DNA of 64,000 bases. It comes from an uncultured Bacteroidales bacterium (GTDB taxonomy: Bacteria; Bacteroidota; Bacteroidia; Bacteroidales; Paludibacteraceae). Every line of letters starts with the position of its first letter. Positions within the stretch are counted from its first letter, which is position 1. The notes beneath the pieces are model-generated. The model searched no databases, was not told the DNA's origin, and saw only the letters and a program-made list of their open reading frames with translations. This document shows, piece after piece, positions 8,420-17,106 of this stretch. The stretch is taken from contig CACYZT010000004.1 in the NCBI GenBank assembly GCA_902778935.1, positions 106,034 through 170,033 of the forward strand, in the 5' to 3' direction. Made by a program: the position numbers and the translations under genes.

Positions 8420-9517
8420 TTATTTATACTCCGTAAGGATTCGCTCGGCATTGTCATGATAAATCTTCTTCAGCACTTCGTCCGGCAGATTGAATGCAGA
8501 GAGCGCCCAATGATAGCCGTACTCCATGTTGTAGAAATGCTCGTCGTTGGTCTCCAGCACACGGAAGATAGCGCGGTACATCTCCGGATCGAAACCATTA
8601 TCGGTACCGAAGAGGACGCGGTCCTGATATTTAATAAGGAACTCACGCGTAGCGCGCGGCGTATGCGCGGACTCAGCAACACGAGCAGAGATATCGACAT
8701 ACATATTCGGATATTTATCCAGCAATGCGCCGAGGCGCGGCCAGTCGTGGCTCATGTTCAGGTAATGGCAAGCGATGAAGATGGTGTTCGGGTTCTCGCG
8801 TACGGCGTTCTCAAAGGACTCCATGAGTTTGTTGTAGCCATAGCAGTTGGTGGTGTCCACATGCCAATTGACAGCATTCACCAGACCGTCATTCGTCTCA
8901 TCCATCGGCAGATACATCCAGTACGGCTCTGCGATATGGATACTAATCGGCATCTTGAGTTCCGCACATTTGGCAATGAGCGGCCGGATGCGCGGGTCAT
9001 CGATATGGATATCCTTGCCCTCCACCGGACGAGCATAGGTATCGCCTTCGCCTTTATCGCCGAGTTCACCGACACCGGTAGCACCGAGTTCGTTATGATA
9101 GCGCTCAAGCAGGGCACAAGCTTTCTCGATACCCTCCGGCGACATGTCGCTATAATCGAAGCAGCACCAGAAGCGGAAGCGGTCTTTGTAGGGGCCATAG
9201 AGCTCTACTACCTCCTCAAAGGGACGACCGATCCAGGAGCAATGCATAATAGCAGTGTGCAGCACGCCGACCTCATCCATATTCTTGCACCACTGGGCAA
9301 TCTCCTCCGCATTCGCGCAATAGTCATGGGAGTGCATGTCGATAATATCGAACTTAGCACGCTCCACGCGGGTAGCAGGGATGTTGTTCACTACGGTCGG
9401 ATTGAAATCACGGAGCAAAATCTTATCCGTGGGATTAGCCGACTGCTCCGCTTTTTGGGACGGATTACAAGCCACCAAAATGGCCATCGAAACCAAGAAA
9501 AATATCTTCTTCATCAT
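8420..9517 (-). CDS. Amidohydrolase-family lipoprotein (TIM-barrel metal hydrolase)
   Basis: The product is 365 residues with a lipoprotein signal (ILVAC, Cys18). The barrel starts with a metal-binding His-x-His motif in FDIIDMHSHD. It continues with ISIHIAEP, FIACHYLNMSHDW and a late VLFGTDNG, which carry the further metal ligands expected of the amidohydrolase superfamily (amidohydrolase-2 type). The substrate is unknown. Because it is exported it is unlikely to be the cytoplasmic sugar-6-phosphate deacetylase. It is the first gene of the minus-strand operon and is transcribed away from the DeoR regulator. Confidence 0.7.
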   Translation of the reverse strand: MMKKIFFLVSMAILVACNPSQKAEQSANPTDKILLRDFNPTVVNNIPATRVERAKFDIIDMHSHDYCANAEEIAQWCKNMDEVGVLHTAIMHCSWIGRPFEEVVELYGPYKDRFRFWCCFDYSDMSPEGIEKACALLERYHNELGATGVGELGDKGEGDTYARPVEGKDIHIDDPRIRPLIAKCAELKMPISIHIAEPYWMYLPMDETNDGLVNAVNWHVDTTNCYGYNKLMESFENAVRENPNTIFIACHYLNMSHDWPRLGALLDKYPNMYVDISARVAESAHTPRATREFLIKYQDRVLFGTDNGFDPEMYRAIFRVLETNDEHFYNMEYGYHWALSAFNLPDEVLKKIYHDNAERILTEYK

Positions 9518-9549
9518 GATATTGTGATTATAGCAAATTTTTCACGTTG

Positions 9550-9557
9550 CAAAATTA
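9550..9557 (-). promoter_or_regulatory. -7 box for the amidohydrolase/alpha-galactosidase/Sus operon
   Basis: The minus strand reads TAATTTTG, matching TAnnTTTG, 33 nt before the first ATG. I see no TTTG at the -33 distance, so the promoter may depend on an activator. Confidence 0.5.
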
Positions 9558-9646
9558 CTACATTTTTTTTATATAGCATAATAATTTAATATGTTATACA
9601 GCATATTTTTCGTGTTTTACACAACTAACACACTATAAGTCAGTAT

Positions 9647-9698
9647 ATTACGAAACAAAAAACGATATTTCGTAATGTTTCGAAAATAGTATCGAAAC
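9647..9698. promoter_or_regulatory. TTTCG-type operators between amidohydrolase and deoR
   Basis: There are two adjacent inverted repeats: ATTACGAAA/TTTCGTAAT (9647-9655/9668-9676) and GTTTCGA/TCGAAAC (9677-9683/9692-9698). They contain the octamer TTTCGAAA, which recurs upstream of the agaS-like gene. TTTCG-containing repeats are typical binding sites of DeoR-family sugar regulators. The cluster sits just upstream of the deoR promoter, so autoregulation is likely. Confidence 0.6.
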
Positions 9699-9706
9699 TT
9701 TTTTTA

Positions 9707-9738
9707 TTTGCATATTTCGGAAAAAAAGTGTAACTTTG
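9707..9738 (+). promoter_or_regulatory. Promoter of the DeoR-family regulator
   Basis: TTTG at 9707-9710, 20 bp, then TAACTTTG at 9731-9738 is an exact Bacteroidota sigma-factor promoter. It would start a leader of about 200 nt that includes a hairpin-rich repeat array (9754-9920) before the regulator ATG. Confidence 0.8.
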
Positions 9739-9753
9739 CCGGCGAAATTGATT

Positions 9754-9920
9754 AGACCGCTGCGCTGACGGACCACTGCGTTGACAGACCACTGCGTTGA
9801 CAGACCGTCCTGCGGACTGACAGACTGAATTACCGACAGAGCGATAGAACGAGAAATCGATATATCGAAAGACCGCTGCGATGACGCACCACTACGTTGA
9901 CGGACCGTTGCACTGACAGA
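9754..9920. repeat. GACC/TGAC hairpin repeat family, copy 1
   Basis: This is a run of related 16-17 bp units (for example GACCACTGCGTTGACA twice in tandem) with a GTCC-TGC-GGAC hairpin (9808-9818). AT-rich text and further units follow up to 9920. The same words occur at 10932-10999, 16811-16940 and 25901-25972. It lies in the 5' leader of the DeoR-family gene. Confidence 0.7.
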
Positions 9921-9951
9921 AAAAAGAAGAAAGACATAAAATACAGATACC

Positions 9952-10728
9952 ATGAATACTTCTTCGGCAAAGGAACGCAGGGCGCTGATATTGCGCATGC
10001 TGGAACAGGAACAGGAAGTTCGTGTGACCGACATCAGTCGGGAGACGGGCATTTCGGAAGTGACTATTCGAAAGGATTTGACGATTCTTCACAACCGTCA
10101 TTTGCTCTTGCGTACGCGCGGAGGGGCTATGCGCAAGCCTGTGGATAACCCCAATGAAGACACGACGATAGCGAAGAAGCGGATGTTCAATTTCAAAGAG
10201 AAAGAGCGCATCGGCGAAGAGGCGGTGAAGATGATTAAGGAAGGTGATTTCATTATGCTTGATTCGGGTACAACGACCTTAGAAGTAGCGCGTCATTTAG
10301 GCAAATTCCAACATCTGCGTATATTGACCAATGCGATGAACATAGCTACGGAGCTGATGGTCTATAAGCGCTTTGACGTAGTGCTGCTTGGCGGCAACGT
10401 GCGCGTGAACAGCCATTCGATGGTAGGTCCTTTAGCACTATCGGTGCTTCGTAATTTCCGAGGATACAAACTGTTTCTGGGCGTTGATTCATTCTCGGTA
10501 GAAAACGGTGTATCCACTCCGAGTCTGGAGGAGGCGCTTCTTAACCAGATGATGATTCAGCAAGCAGGCAAGGTGATAGCTGTGTTTGATTCCTCGAAAT
10601 TCAACAAGCGGAGTTTTGTGCATATCGCCGAGACGAACGAGTTGGACTGCATCATCACCGATAATGCCATACCGGCGGGGATATCCACGAAGCTGCAGAA
10701 GCTTGGGATTGAGGTAAGGCTGGTATAG
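9952..10728 (+). CDS. DeoR-family sugar-operon repressor
   Basis: The product is 258 residues, normal for the family. The N-terminal winged-helix domain (about 4-60) contains ERRALILRMLEQE, VRVTDISRETGISEVTIRKDL and RTRGGA. The C-terminal sugar-phosphate sensor domain contains KERIGEEAVKMI, DSGTTTLEVARHL and LLGGNVR. Relatives such as AgaR and GlpR are released from DNA by phosphorylated sugars. It is divergent from the glycan operon, and TTTCG operators flank its promoter and also occur before the agaS-like operon. It probably controls both operons in response to a galactosamine or tagatose phosphate; this is inference. Confidence 0.88.
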   Translation: MNTSSAKERRALILRMLEQEQEVRVTDISRETGISEVTIRKDLTILHNRHLLLRTRGGAMRKPVDNPNEDTTIAKKRMFNFKEKERIGEEAVKMIKEGDFIMLDSGTTTLEVARHLGKFQHLRILTNAMNIATELMVYKRFDVVLLGGNVRVNSHSMVGPLALSVLRNFRGYKLFLGVDSFSVENGVSTPSLEEALLNQMMIQQAGKVIAVFDSSKFNKRSFVHIAETNELDCIITDNAIPAGISTKLQKLGIEVRLV

Positions 10729-10751
10729 CCCTCTGATAGTTTCTAATAGAA

Positions 10752-10910
10752 AATAAACCAAGATAAACCCTTTCATCGGCAATTCGCTCTGCCGAGCCTA
10801 CGAGGCGCCACCGCCATGTCTCCCTAAAAGTAAACTTTTCGGTAGCCCTTGCGGCTACGCCTCACCTCCGAAGGAGGTAATTGCCGCAGAAAGCGATAAA
10901 CATAAATAAA
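10752..10910. repeat. Cloverleaf intergenic element, copy B (divergent)
   Basis: The flanks match the other copies (10752-10769 and 10894-10910), but the core is GC-rich and unrelated in sequence. The same architecture is kept. P1 is 10770-10784/10879-10893 with CTTTC/GAAAG and CGGCAATT/AATTGCCG around a 2x2 loop. P2 is 10786-10789/10794-10797 (GCTC/GAGC). P3 is 10802-10807/10858-10863 (GAGGCG/CGCCTC). P5 is 10864-10869/10873-10878 (ACCTCC-GAA-GGAGGT). An inner AAAAG/CTTTT hairpin is at 10826-10839. The element begins 23 nt after the deoR stop. Confidence 0.7.
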
Positions 10911-10931
10911 TTTTAATGCTCTGCATTGAAC

Positions 10932-10999
10932 GCTGCCAGGTGTGACCTCAGAAGACAGACCGTTGCACTGACAGAACGTCCTACGGACTGACAGACTGA
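10932..10999. repeat. GACC/TGAC hairpin repeat family, copy 2
   Basis: It contains a 31-bp word (10932-10962) and a 32-bp word (10968-10999), both repeated without a mismatch at 16815-16845 and 16853-16884. The second word holds a GTCC-TAC-GGAC hairpin. It lies just beyond the terminator of the giant secreted protein gene. Confidence 0.75.
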
Positions 11000-11028
11000 T
11001 TTACCGGAACGACTGAGATAAGAGAAAC

Positions 11029-11059
11029 AAAAACAGCCCGCATTGAGCGAGCTGTTTTT
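11029..11059 (-). terminator. Terminator of the giant beta-helix protein gene
   Basis: AAAAACAGC (11029-11037) pairs with GCTGTTTTT (11051-11059). On the minus strand the stem ends in a T run, about 20 nt after the stop codon at 11078. Confidence 0.75.
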
Positions 11060-11077
11060 GTATAGAATCCTAATGGA

Positions 11078-14000
11078 TTACTTCACGGGTTGACCGGTAA
11101 CGGTGTAAACCTTGTCACCACGGAGGATGAAGATTTGACCGTTCTGGAGAACTTTGACTGCCTTCACAGAAGCATCGATATTCTCGAAGCCTTCAGCCTT
11201 CTTGTCATAGAAGTAGAGGTTAGCGAATGCTAACGGATTACCCTCGAAGCTCTCGCCAGCCGGAGTCTTGTAACCCTCCAGAACGAAGCACTTCAGATTA
11301 GCGAAGTCATACTCACCCGTCCAGGTTGCGATTTCGATATCCCAGCTGGTCCAACCTTCTGCAAGTTCAAGAACGACACCGTCTTTGTAGTTGCCACCGG
11401 CAACAGCCTCTGCAGTGAGTTTAATCTGTGCAGCAGCCGGAGCCCAGAAGTCAACGTGGAGTTTCTTGTAACCACTGAAGTCATGGATCGAATCGGTGTT
11501 AACCGGATCGATAACGCACTCCCAAGTCATAGCCTTCCAGTAAGCAATCTTCGTGTCCTCAATGTTGAGGGTCTCGTAAGCACCAGCCCATCCAGAGATA
11601 CCGAAGTGGAGGTTGTTCGTCTTGTAGTAGTCACAATAGATAGCCATTACATCCTCTTCCGCCTGAGTCGGAGCAGCAGGAGCGGTAGTCGGACGTGCAA
11701 CCGATTCCTCAGCAGAGATGAAGTAGAGCTGGAGGGCATTGTAGTAGGAAACAGCGGCAACGATGTCGTATTTCTTACCTGCCTCGAAAGCATACGCTAA
11801 TTTGAATTTGTTGTACAGATCAATAGCCTGGTTGCCCACGTTAATGTTGATTGTAGTCGATTTCGTAGTAACGAATGCTGTATCGGCTGCAAACTCAATA
11901 CCTCTTACGACGATATACTTGTTCATATCCAAGGAGTCGCTGATGAACGTCTTCTCTTCCGGAGCAGGAGCTGCACCTTCAGCAACGATGACATTCTTCA
12001 CTTGGTTGGTATCCGGTTTGAGCTCATAGAGACCATTGTAGATATCAATCGGAGCTACAAGACCTGTGAGTTGGTCACCGGCCTTCCATGCAAAGTTCGT
12101 ATTCGGCATGTAAAGCAACATTGCACCAGCCTCATCCTTAACAAAGACATTCTTGCCGTTCACATAGGTAACCGTTACCGGATTCAGATTGACTACGTCA
12201 TTCTTAGCCATCGAGTAAACCTCAAGACAGTTCTTCAGAACGATGAGTTCCGGATAAGCAACTTCGAGTGTCTGAGTAGCGAAGGTATAAGTGAAGGTAT
12301 ATTCACCAGCCTGGTCAGCAGTCATGTGCATGTTGCCATCACCGGTAGCGAGGCAAGCCGAAGGAGCCTCACGGGTGATGTTAGCACCATTAGCTTTCCA
12401 AGTACCATCGAACTTCATACCGAACTCATAGGTCTTAGCCTCGAGATTGAGTTTAAGGCTTGCGGTCAAGCTGTCAGCAGCCAGCGTGAACGGATCGGTA
12501 GTAGCCCAGTTAGGATTGGTGAAGGTACCATGCATCGTAACAACCGGGATAACAACAGCATCAGCAGTCTTCTGAGCAATTGCACTAATTCTCAACGAAT
12601 CAGCTTCAGCGTTCGGGTTGAACAGGATTGTGATGGTATAAATACCAGCCTCCGGAATCGGGAGAACATAATCACTTGCCGGCCAAGCGTGTGCCCAAGC
12701 GTGATCCTCACAAATCTTGAACTTAACCTCACCAGCTGCGAGAGCAACGCCAGTTTTCTCCCAACCATAGAGGTATTCAGAACCTACCAAGTGCTCCATG
12801 TCATTAGCAGCGTACGAAGAAGCCCACTCTTGTCCGAACAACGTAGCAGGAGCACCTGCAACGGTGTATGTATGCTGCGGTTCCGGAGTTTCCGGATACT
12901 TGAAGCCCAGGAGCTTAATGGTTGTGCCCTTGGCAGCCAACGTATAGGTATGACCTTCTACGAGTTCAAATGCCTTACCAATGTAATAGTACGAAGAGTC
13001 TACCAGAACAGAATCCTCTACCATCGAAGCAGCAACCAACTTGGTTGTCGGAGCAGCCTGGTCGAAGAGAATCATATCCTTGTTGTCGTTCTCCGTCCAT
13101 TTCTTGTCAATAGCCTGGCGAACGTAGTAGAGGATGAACGGCGCACTCTTCTTAGCCGTAATCACGAGCGGAGTGCTACCGTCTTTCTTCGTACCCGTAG
13201 GATTCTCTGCGGTCGGGAAGTTATCTACGCGTACTTGGATAGCGTGTGTAAAGGTCTCGTCGAAGATGTTAGCGCTGTGCTCAACAATCGTGCCCTTGTA
13301 AACCGTCTGAATCTTCATGTACTCGTTGTCCACGTAGATAGCACCGGCAGCAGTGTCGGTAGCAGCTACAGCCTTGTAGAGAGCCATCGGGATAACCGGA
13401 GTTGGCTCGATATACTTACCAAGCAGGGTAGCGGTAATCGTAGAATCAGCAGGATTGAGAACGAAGGTTACAGTATCCTTAGCAGCAATAGTGTCGCCAA
13501 GGAAGTTAGCCATCGGTACCCAAAGTTCAGGAGCACCCAGGAGGTCAGACTTATAGTTGACACCCGTACCACCGAAGACAACGTTCTCCAGTTTGTAGTT
13601 GTCACCGTCCTTGGTCATTTCTTTCCAAGTCCACTCTTCGCCTGCGCCCCAGTTATTCTTGAGAGAATAGTTAACTTCCGGTTGCGGCTCTGTACCGTTT
13701 ACGTTAAGAACAGTGAAGGAATAAACGCCGTCTTGCCACTGAACGGTAACTTCAGTCTCTTTAGCAGTGAAGGCAGTGAGATAGAAGATAACGCCAGCAC
13801 CCTCAATTTTGTATTGGTCAGCAGCCAGCGAGATATTGCCAATAACAGCATCAGGGAAGGTCATATAGATACCTGTACCGGTAGCAAAGCCCGGAGTCTG
13901 GATATTTACAACGGTCGGAACATCACCATCCTTGCAAACCTTGAATTGGTTAGCATAGGTCTGCTCCTGACTGCCATCACCGAGGAACGGTATATTGTTC

Positions 14001-15880
14001 CAGTCGCATCCTTGCGGTTGCGGAGTCTCAGCTTTCGGATAAACAGTAATAGAGGTCATGTAGAAACGACCCTTATTAGCCTTATTTTGTACAATCTCCA
14101 AAGCGGTAATTTCACCTGCAGGAACATACTTCAGGTTCTCAAATTTCTTGTTACCTCTCGAGAGTGTAAACGAAGTACCATTGACTGTAAAGCCTTCACC
14201 ACCCTCGCTATCACCATACATAGCAGCACGGAAGATAATAGAGTCAACATTCATGTCCTTCAAAGCGAATTTCAATGTACCAGCAGCACTAGAAGTACCG
14301 AACTTAACATTCGAGAAAACAGAGTCTTTCGAAATGTCATCTTTATACTTACGACCAAGGTAAACACTTGTCAGCGTACTTTCAGCTGCAGTATCAATAT
14401 ACGCAAGACTTGCCTCAGCAAACAGACCGGAAAGTTTCGTTTCCGCTGCAGACTTGTCACTACCCGTATTGTTGTTGTAGTTGAAGAATAATGTATAAGG
14501 ACCAGCAGGTTCGGGAGTCGGCTCATATTTCGACCATGCACCAGCTACGCCCGGGTCACCCCAAACAGCTGTTTCCGAAGTGATGGTATAAAGATCGTTG
14601 TCATCTGTCGGGATAGTCAAATCACCTGTCTTTGCACCCCAGTCAGCAACGTCACCGCTACCGTTTACGCGGGTGAAGATGATGCTCTCGTATGCGTTAA
14701 CGTCCAAATCAATCTTCCAGAGGTCAGCCTCGCCTTCAACAGCTGTCATGCGTGCGCCCGGCCATGCGGCATTGGCGGTTTCGCCTTTCCAAGCGTAAGC
14801 ACCTACAGCAGCACCGTCAGCAGTCCACCAAGCTTTGTCCATCTTGCAGTAGATAGTCTTCATCTGCGGCTCAATAGGAGCAGGAGCGGGAGCCCAACGC
14901 GGGTCACCGATAGGAGCACCATCATTCATCGTCAGAGCGGGCGAACCCTCACCAAGAGTATAGTCGCCAGTAGCAGCATTAACGAAGAGCGGATCTGCAA
15001 TGACGCAATTCGTTTTCGTTACATTGCTCTGCATTCCATATCCAGAGTCTGCCGTGTAATTGTAAACAAGGATATTGGTGGCAGCAACTACGTCGCGAAT
15101 AGTTCTAACAGAGCTAGCAGCTTCCGTCGGCATAGCGAAGATACAGTTGGATACAGCAGCTCCACTAGCCAGGCTCACTTTACCTACTGCTGCGTAGTCA
15201 GTATTCATAGCCAATACATTGTAGAACGTACATTGATTAACGTTCAAGGAACCTGCAGTAGCACGAATATCAATTACACCAGCACTATAAGAATCAGATG
15301 TAGCAACATTTGCAAAAGTAGAATTGGTTATTGCCACTGCTGCTTCATTGGTATTCTCAAGGAACAGACAACTCTTCATTACATCGTGGAAATAGCACTT
15401 GTCAATTGTTACAGCGCTTAATCTCCTAGCAGTAGTACTACGAATAATTGCTGCTACTTGCGTCCAGTTATAGAACTCACATCCAGACAAGATAACTGTC
15501 TTACCCTCTGTATCATCAGCGGGAACAATGAGGTTCTCATAGCTATTCACATCACTAAGATGTCCGCAATCGAACTTAATGCCGATAAACGTTGCAACAG
15601 CACCTTCTTTCAAACGGATAGGTACTTGCGGTTGCAGGATAACCTCTGCACCTTCAGCAGCCATAACAGTAACTTCCTTACCTGTGAAGGCAATGTAGTT
15701 AGATGGCGACTCCACGTAGGTTCCGGCAGCCATGACGATTGTGTCTCCGGTGGCAGCACCATTCAAGGCCAGACGAAGATTGTCGGCAGGTTGCGGTGAT
15801 GTAGGAGAAATGTTAATCACCGCTGCGTTTGCTGCGAAAGCGATAAGCATCGCAGCAACAAAAGATAAAATCTTTCTCAT
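11078..15880 (-). CDS. Giant secreted multidomain protein with N-terminal beta-helix and sorting tail
   Basis: The product is 1600 residues. It has a signal peptide (1-19, ending AANAA). A right-handed beta-helix-like region (about 20-330) shows short repeats such as SGCEFYNW, KCYFHD, NSTFANV and QCTFYNV. Next is a segment around 340-430 with AWWTADGAAVGAYAW and WPGARM that resembles a CBM26-like starch-binding module. Several beta-sandwich segments of unknown type follow. A carbohydrate-binding-like domain (about 1420-1560) leads into the tail NGQIFILRGDKVYTVTGQ. I see no catalytic motif I can name. It is probably an exported, cell-surface or released polysaccharide-binding protein. It has its own terminator and stands alone. 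Confidence 0.7.
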   Translation of the reverse strand: MRKILSFVAAMLIAFAANAAVINISPTSPQPADNLRLALNGAATGDTIVMAAGTYVESPSNYIAFTGKEVTVMAAEGAEVILQPQVPIRLKEGAVATFIGIKFDCGHLSDVNSYENLIVPADDTEGKTVILSGCEFYNWTQVAAIIRSTTARRLSAVTIDKCYFHDVMKSCLFLENTNEAAVAITNSTFANVATSDSYSAGVIDIRATAGSLNVNQCTFYNVLAMNTDYAAVGKVSLASGAAVSNCIFAMPTEAASSVRTIRDVVAATNILVYNYTADSGYGMQSNVTKTNCVIADPLFVNAATGDYTLGEGSPALTMNDGAPIGDPRWAPAPAPIEPQMKTIYCKMDKAWWTADGAAVGAYAWKGETANAAWPGARMTAVEGEADLWKIDLDVNAYESIIFTRVNGSGDVADWGAKTGDLTIPTDDNDLYTITSETAVWGDPGVAGAWSKYEPTPEPAGPYTLFFNYNNNTGSDKSAAETKLSGLFAEASLAYIDTAAESTLTSVYLGRKYKDDISKDSVFSNVKFGTSSAAGTLKFALKDMNVDSIIFRAAMYGDSEGGEGFTVNGTSFTLSRGNKKFENLKYVPAGEITALEIVQNKANKGRFYMTSITVYPKAETPQPQGCDWNNIPFLGDGSQEQTYANQFKVCKDGDVPTVVNIQTPGFATGTGIYMTFPDAVIGNISLAADQYKIEGAGVIFYLTAFTAKETEVTVQWQDGVYSFTVLNVNGTEPQPEVNYSLKNNWGAGEEWTWKEMTKDGDNYKLENVVFGGTGVNYKSDLLGAPELWVPMANFLGDTIAAKDTVTFVLNPADSTITATLLGKYIEPTPVIPMALYKAVAATDTAAGAIYVDNEYMKIQTVYKGTIVEHSANIFDETFTHAIQVRVDNFPTAENPTGTKKDGSTPLVITAKKSAPFILYYVRQAIDKKWTENDNKDMILFDQAAPTTKLVAASMVEDSVLVDSSYYYIGKAFELVEGHTYTLAAKGTTIKLLGFKYPETPEPQHTYTVAGAPATLFGQEWASSYAANDMEHLVGSEYLYGWEKTGVALAAGEVKFKICEDHAWAHAWPASDYVLPIPEAGIYTITILFNPNAEADSLRISAIAQKTADAVVIPVVTMHGTFTNPNWATTDPFTLAADSLTASLKLNLEAKTYEFGMKFDGTWKANGANITREAPSACLATGDGNMHMTADQAGEYTFTYTFATQTLEVAYPELIVLKNCLEVYSMAKNDVVNLNPVTVTYVNGKNVFVKDEAGAMLLYMPNTNFAWKAGDQLTGLVAPIDIYNGLYELKPDTNQVKNVIVAEGAAPAPEEKTFISDSLDMNKYIVVRGIEFAADTAFVTTKSTTININVGNQAIDLYNKFKLAYAFEAGKKYDIVAAVSYYNALQLYFISAEESVARPTTAPAAPTQAEEDVMAIYCDYYKTNNLHFGISGWAGAYETLNIEDTKIAYWKAMTWECVIDPVNTDSIHDFSGYKKLHVDFWAPAAAQIKLTAEAVAGGNYKDGVVLELAEGWTSWDIEIATWTGEYDFANLKCFVLEGYKTPAGESFEGNPLAFANLYFYDKKAEGFENIDASVKAVKVLQNGQIFILRGDKVYTVTGQPVK

Positions 15881-15938
15881 ACGATTAGAATTTTGTTAAT
15901 AAATTGGTTAAATTAATTGATTGGGTTGTTTTTGATAA

Positions 15939-16499
15939 TTAGTACTGTATTGTGTAATACATACGTATCGTATCGGGACTCCATTGCCCTATTTCTAAAT
16001 CTGCTCTCAAAAAACCACATTTAGAATAGAAGCCAACCGCCGAATATTCATTAGTATGATAAGCATCCACTGTCAGGAACTGGCACCCCGCCAAAGCCTG
16101 CGCCTTAACACGTTTTATTATCTCGCGAATAATAGCCTTGCCAAGATGTCTATGCTGGCATTCCTTGCTAACTGCCAAGTAAGCAATATCGATAGCAGGA
16201 TATCTCATTTGTCCATTGAAAACAGAGCGATGATCATCTGACTTAAAAGCCGGCGAGCCTATGCCCATTTTCATATCATCGTAATCATTTTCTGTCAAAT
16301 GCAAAGAATCAAAACTCAATGCAAACATAGCAACAACCTCGTCGTGGTCGTTGTGCATGGTATATAATTTACAGTGGCGATTATCTATATCCAACTCAAG
16401 CCTCGTATGAATGAATTCATCCATACTCTCTACACCGCAATAGAAATCTTTTAGGACAGCGGCAGAGGATTGCTGAAGGATATAATACGAAGGTTTCAT
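15939..16499 (-). CDS. GNAT acetyltransferase resembling TacT-type toxins
   Basis: The ATG at 16499 gives 186 residues. An upstream TTG at 16505 would add two residues, but the ATG overlaps the stop of the preceding small gene as ATGA. The N-terminal half has DFYCGVESMDEFIHTRL, recalling the start of TacT-type GNAT toxins. The C-terminal half has the GNAT core (AIDIAYLAVSKECQHRHLGK, where RHLGKA stands for the acetyl-CoA loop) and a final VGFYSKCGF. TacT toxins acetylate charged tRNAs and are encoded after a small antitoxin gene. That role is inferred here from sequence resemblance and gene order. An ordinary acetyltransferase is the alternative. Confidence 0.7.
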   Translation of the reverse strand: MKPSYYILQQSSAAVLKDFYCGVESMDEFIHTRLELDIDNRHCKLYTMHNDHDEVVAMFALSFDSLHLTENDYDDMKMGIGSPAFKSDDHRSVFNGQMRYPAIDIAYLAVSKECQHRHLGKAIIREIIKRVKAQALAGCQFLTVDAYHTNEYSAVGFYSKCGFLRADLEIGQWSPDTIRMYYTIQY

Positions 16500-16657
16500 T
16501 TCCAAACTATATCAAACTCTCCTTCTTCCTCTTGGAAGCGTTTACGCTGTAAGTCGCTTTCATTCAGCTGGCCTGTCTGCATGCGGATGAGCGTTGCTCT
16601 AATGTCATCCGCCACCGCTCCGGTAATGGGATTATGAACGGATTTAACACCTAACAT
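16496..16657 (-). CDS. Small 53-residue protein, candidate antitoxin
   Basis: This ORF encodes 53 residues, begins MLGVKSVHNPITGAVADDIR and ends EGEFDIVWK. It has an unusually good ribosome-binding site (AAAGGAG, 7 nt before ATG) and a -7/-33 promoter at 16694-16724. Its TGA overlaps the ATG of the GNAT gene (ATGA), a sign of translational coupling. The C-terminal third is highly charged (KRFQEEEGEF). I recognise no ribbon-helix-helix motif, which is the usual antitoxin fold beside GNAT toxins. If it is an antitoxin, it is of another type. It belongs to no family that I can name. Confidence 0.65.
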   Translation of the reverse strand: MLGVKSVHNPITGAVADDIRATLIRMQTGQLNESDLQRKRFQEEEGEFDIVWK

Positions 16658-16693
16658 AGTTGACTCCTTTCTTACAGATTTTTAATTCGGCTG

Positions 16694-16724
16694 CAAAGTT
16701 ACTACTTTTTTTTTAAGTATGCAA
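16694..16724 (-). promoter_or_regulatory. Promoter of the small protein/GNAT operon
   Basis: On the minus strand TTGC (16724-16721), 19 bp, then TAACTTTG (16701-16694) lies 37 nt before the ATG. It matches the Bacteroidota consensus well. Confidence 0.7.
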
Positions 16725-16775
16725 GAAAAAGGAGAAAAAAATATTTTTTTTAGTAAATTGTGGCATAAAATCAAT

Positions 16776-16796
16776 GGTAAATAAACATAGATAAAG
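16776..16796. repeat. Solo flank of the cloverleaf element
   Basis: This stretch matches the left-flank sequence of the cloverleaf copies (AAATAAACATAGATAAA) but no P1 arm or hairpins follow. It could be the footprint of a lost copy or an unoccupied site. Confidence 0.5.
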
Positions 16797-16810
16797 AAGT
16801 GTTTAGCACA

Positions 16811-16940
16811 GACCGCTGCCAGGTGTGACCTCAGAAGACAGACCGCCTACGGCTGACAGAACGTCCTACGGACTGACAGACTGAATTACCGAGAAATCGA
16901 TATAACGAGAGATCGATATATCGAAAGACCTTTGCTCTGA
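16811..16940. repeat. GACC/TGAC hairpin repeat family, copy 3
   Basis: It shares 31-bp and 32-bp words with copy 2 and contains two triloop hairpins of one design, GCC-TAC-GGC (16845-16853) and GTCC-TAC-GGAC (16863-16873). A stretch of related ATCGATAT words follows, also present in copy 1. It lies between the TA-like operon promoter and the 11-bp array. Confidence 0.7.
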
Positions 16941-16960
16941 CAGAGAGTGGTAAATGTTGA

Positions 16961-17004
16961 TAAGCATTTGATATGCACTTGATAAGCACTTGATACCGAT
17001 ATGG
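16961..17004. repeat. 11-bp-period tandem array 1
   Basis: There are four consecutive 11-mers: TAAGCATTTGA, TATGCACTTGA, TAAGCACTTGA and a degraded TACCGATATGG. The array lies 17 nt beyond the terminator of the metallophosphoesterase operon (minus-strand sense). Confidence 0.75.
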
Positions 17005-17020
17005 GTGCGAGGGAAAGAGC

Positions 17021-17049
17021 AAAACAGCCCGCGGGGTGCGAGCTGTTTT
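17021..17049 (-). terminator. Terminator of the metallophosphoesterase operon
   Basis: AAAACAGC (17021-17028) pairs with GCTGTTTT (17042-17049), with extra GC pairing inside. On the minus strand it ends in four T residues, about 60 nt after the stop at 17107. The stem resembles that of the terminator at 11029-11059. Confidence 0.7.
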
Positions 17050-17106
17050 GGGATAAATGATGATGAATGAGCGGGCAATGGAATTGCCCTGCTAATAGAC
17101 ATACGA

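Noticed and set aside
9648-10101. Short open frames on both strands through the region upstream of deoR
   Set aside because: They run through the repeat array and the known promoter, are rich in Ser, Arg and Thr from the repeat words, and lack a family match.
12002-14491. Open frame of 829 codons on the plus strand opposite the giant secreted protein gene
   Set aside because: The minus-strand frame has a signal peptide, coherent domains and a terminator. The plus-strand frame gives a low-complexity product without recognisable motifs and is a by-product of codon choice on the other strand.
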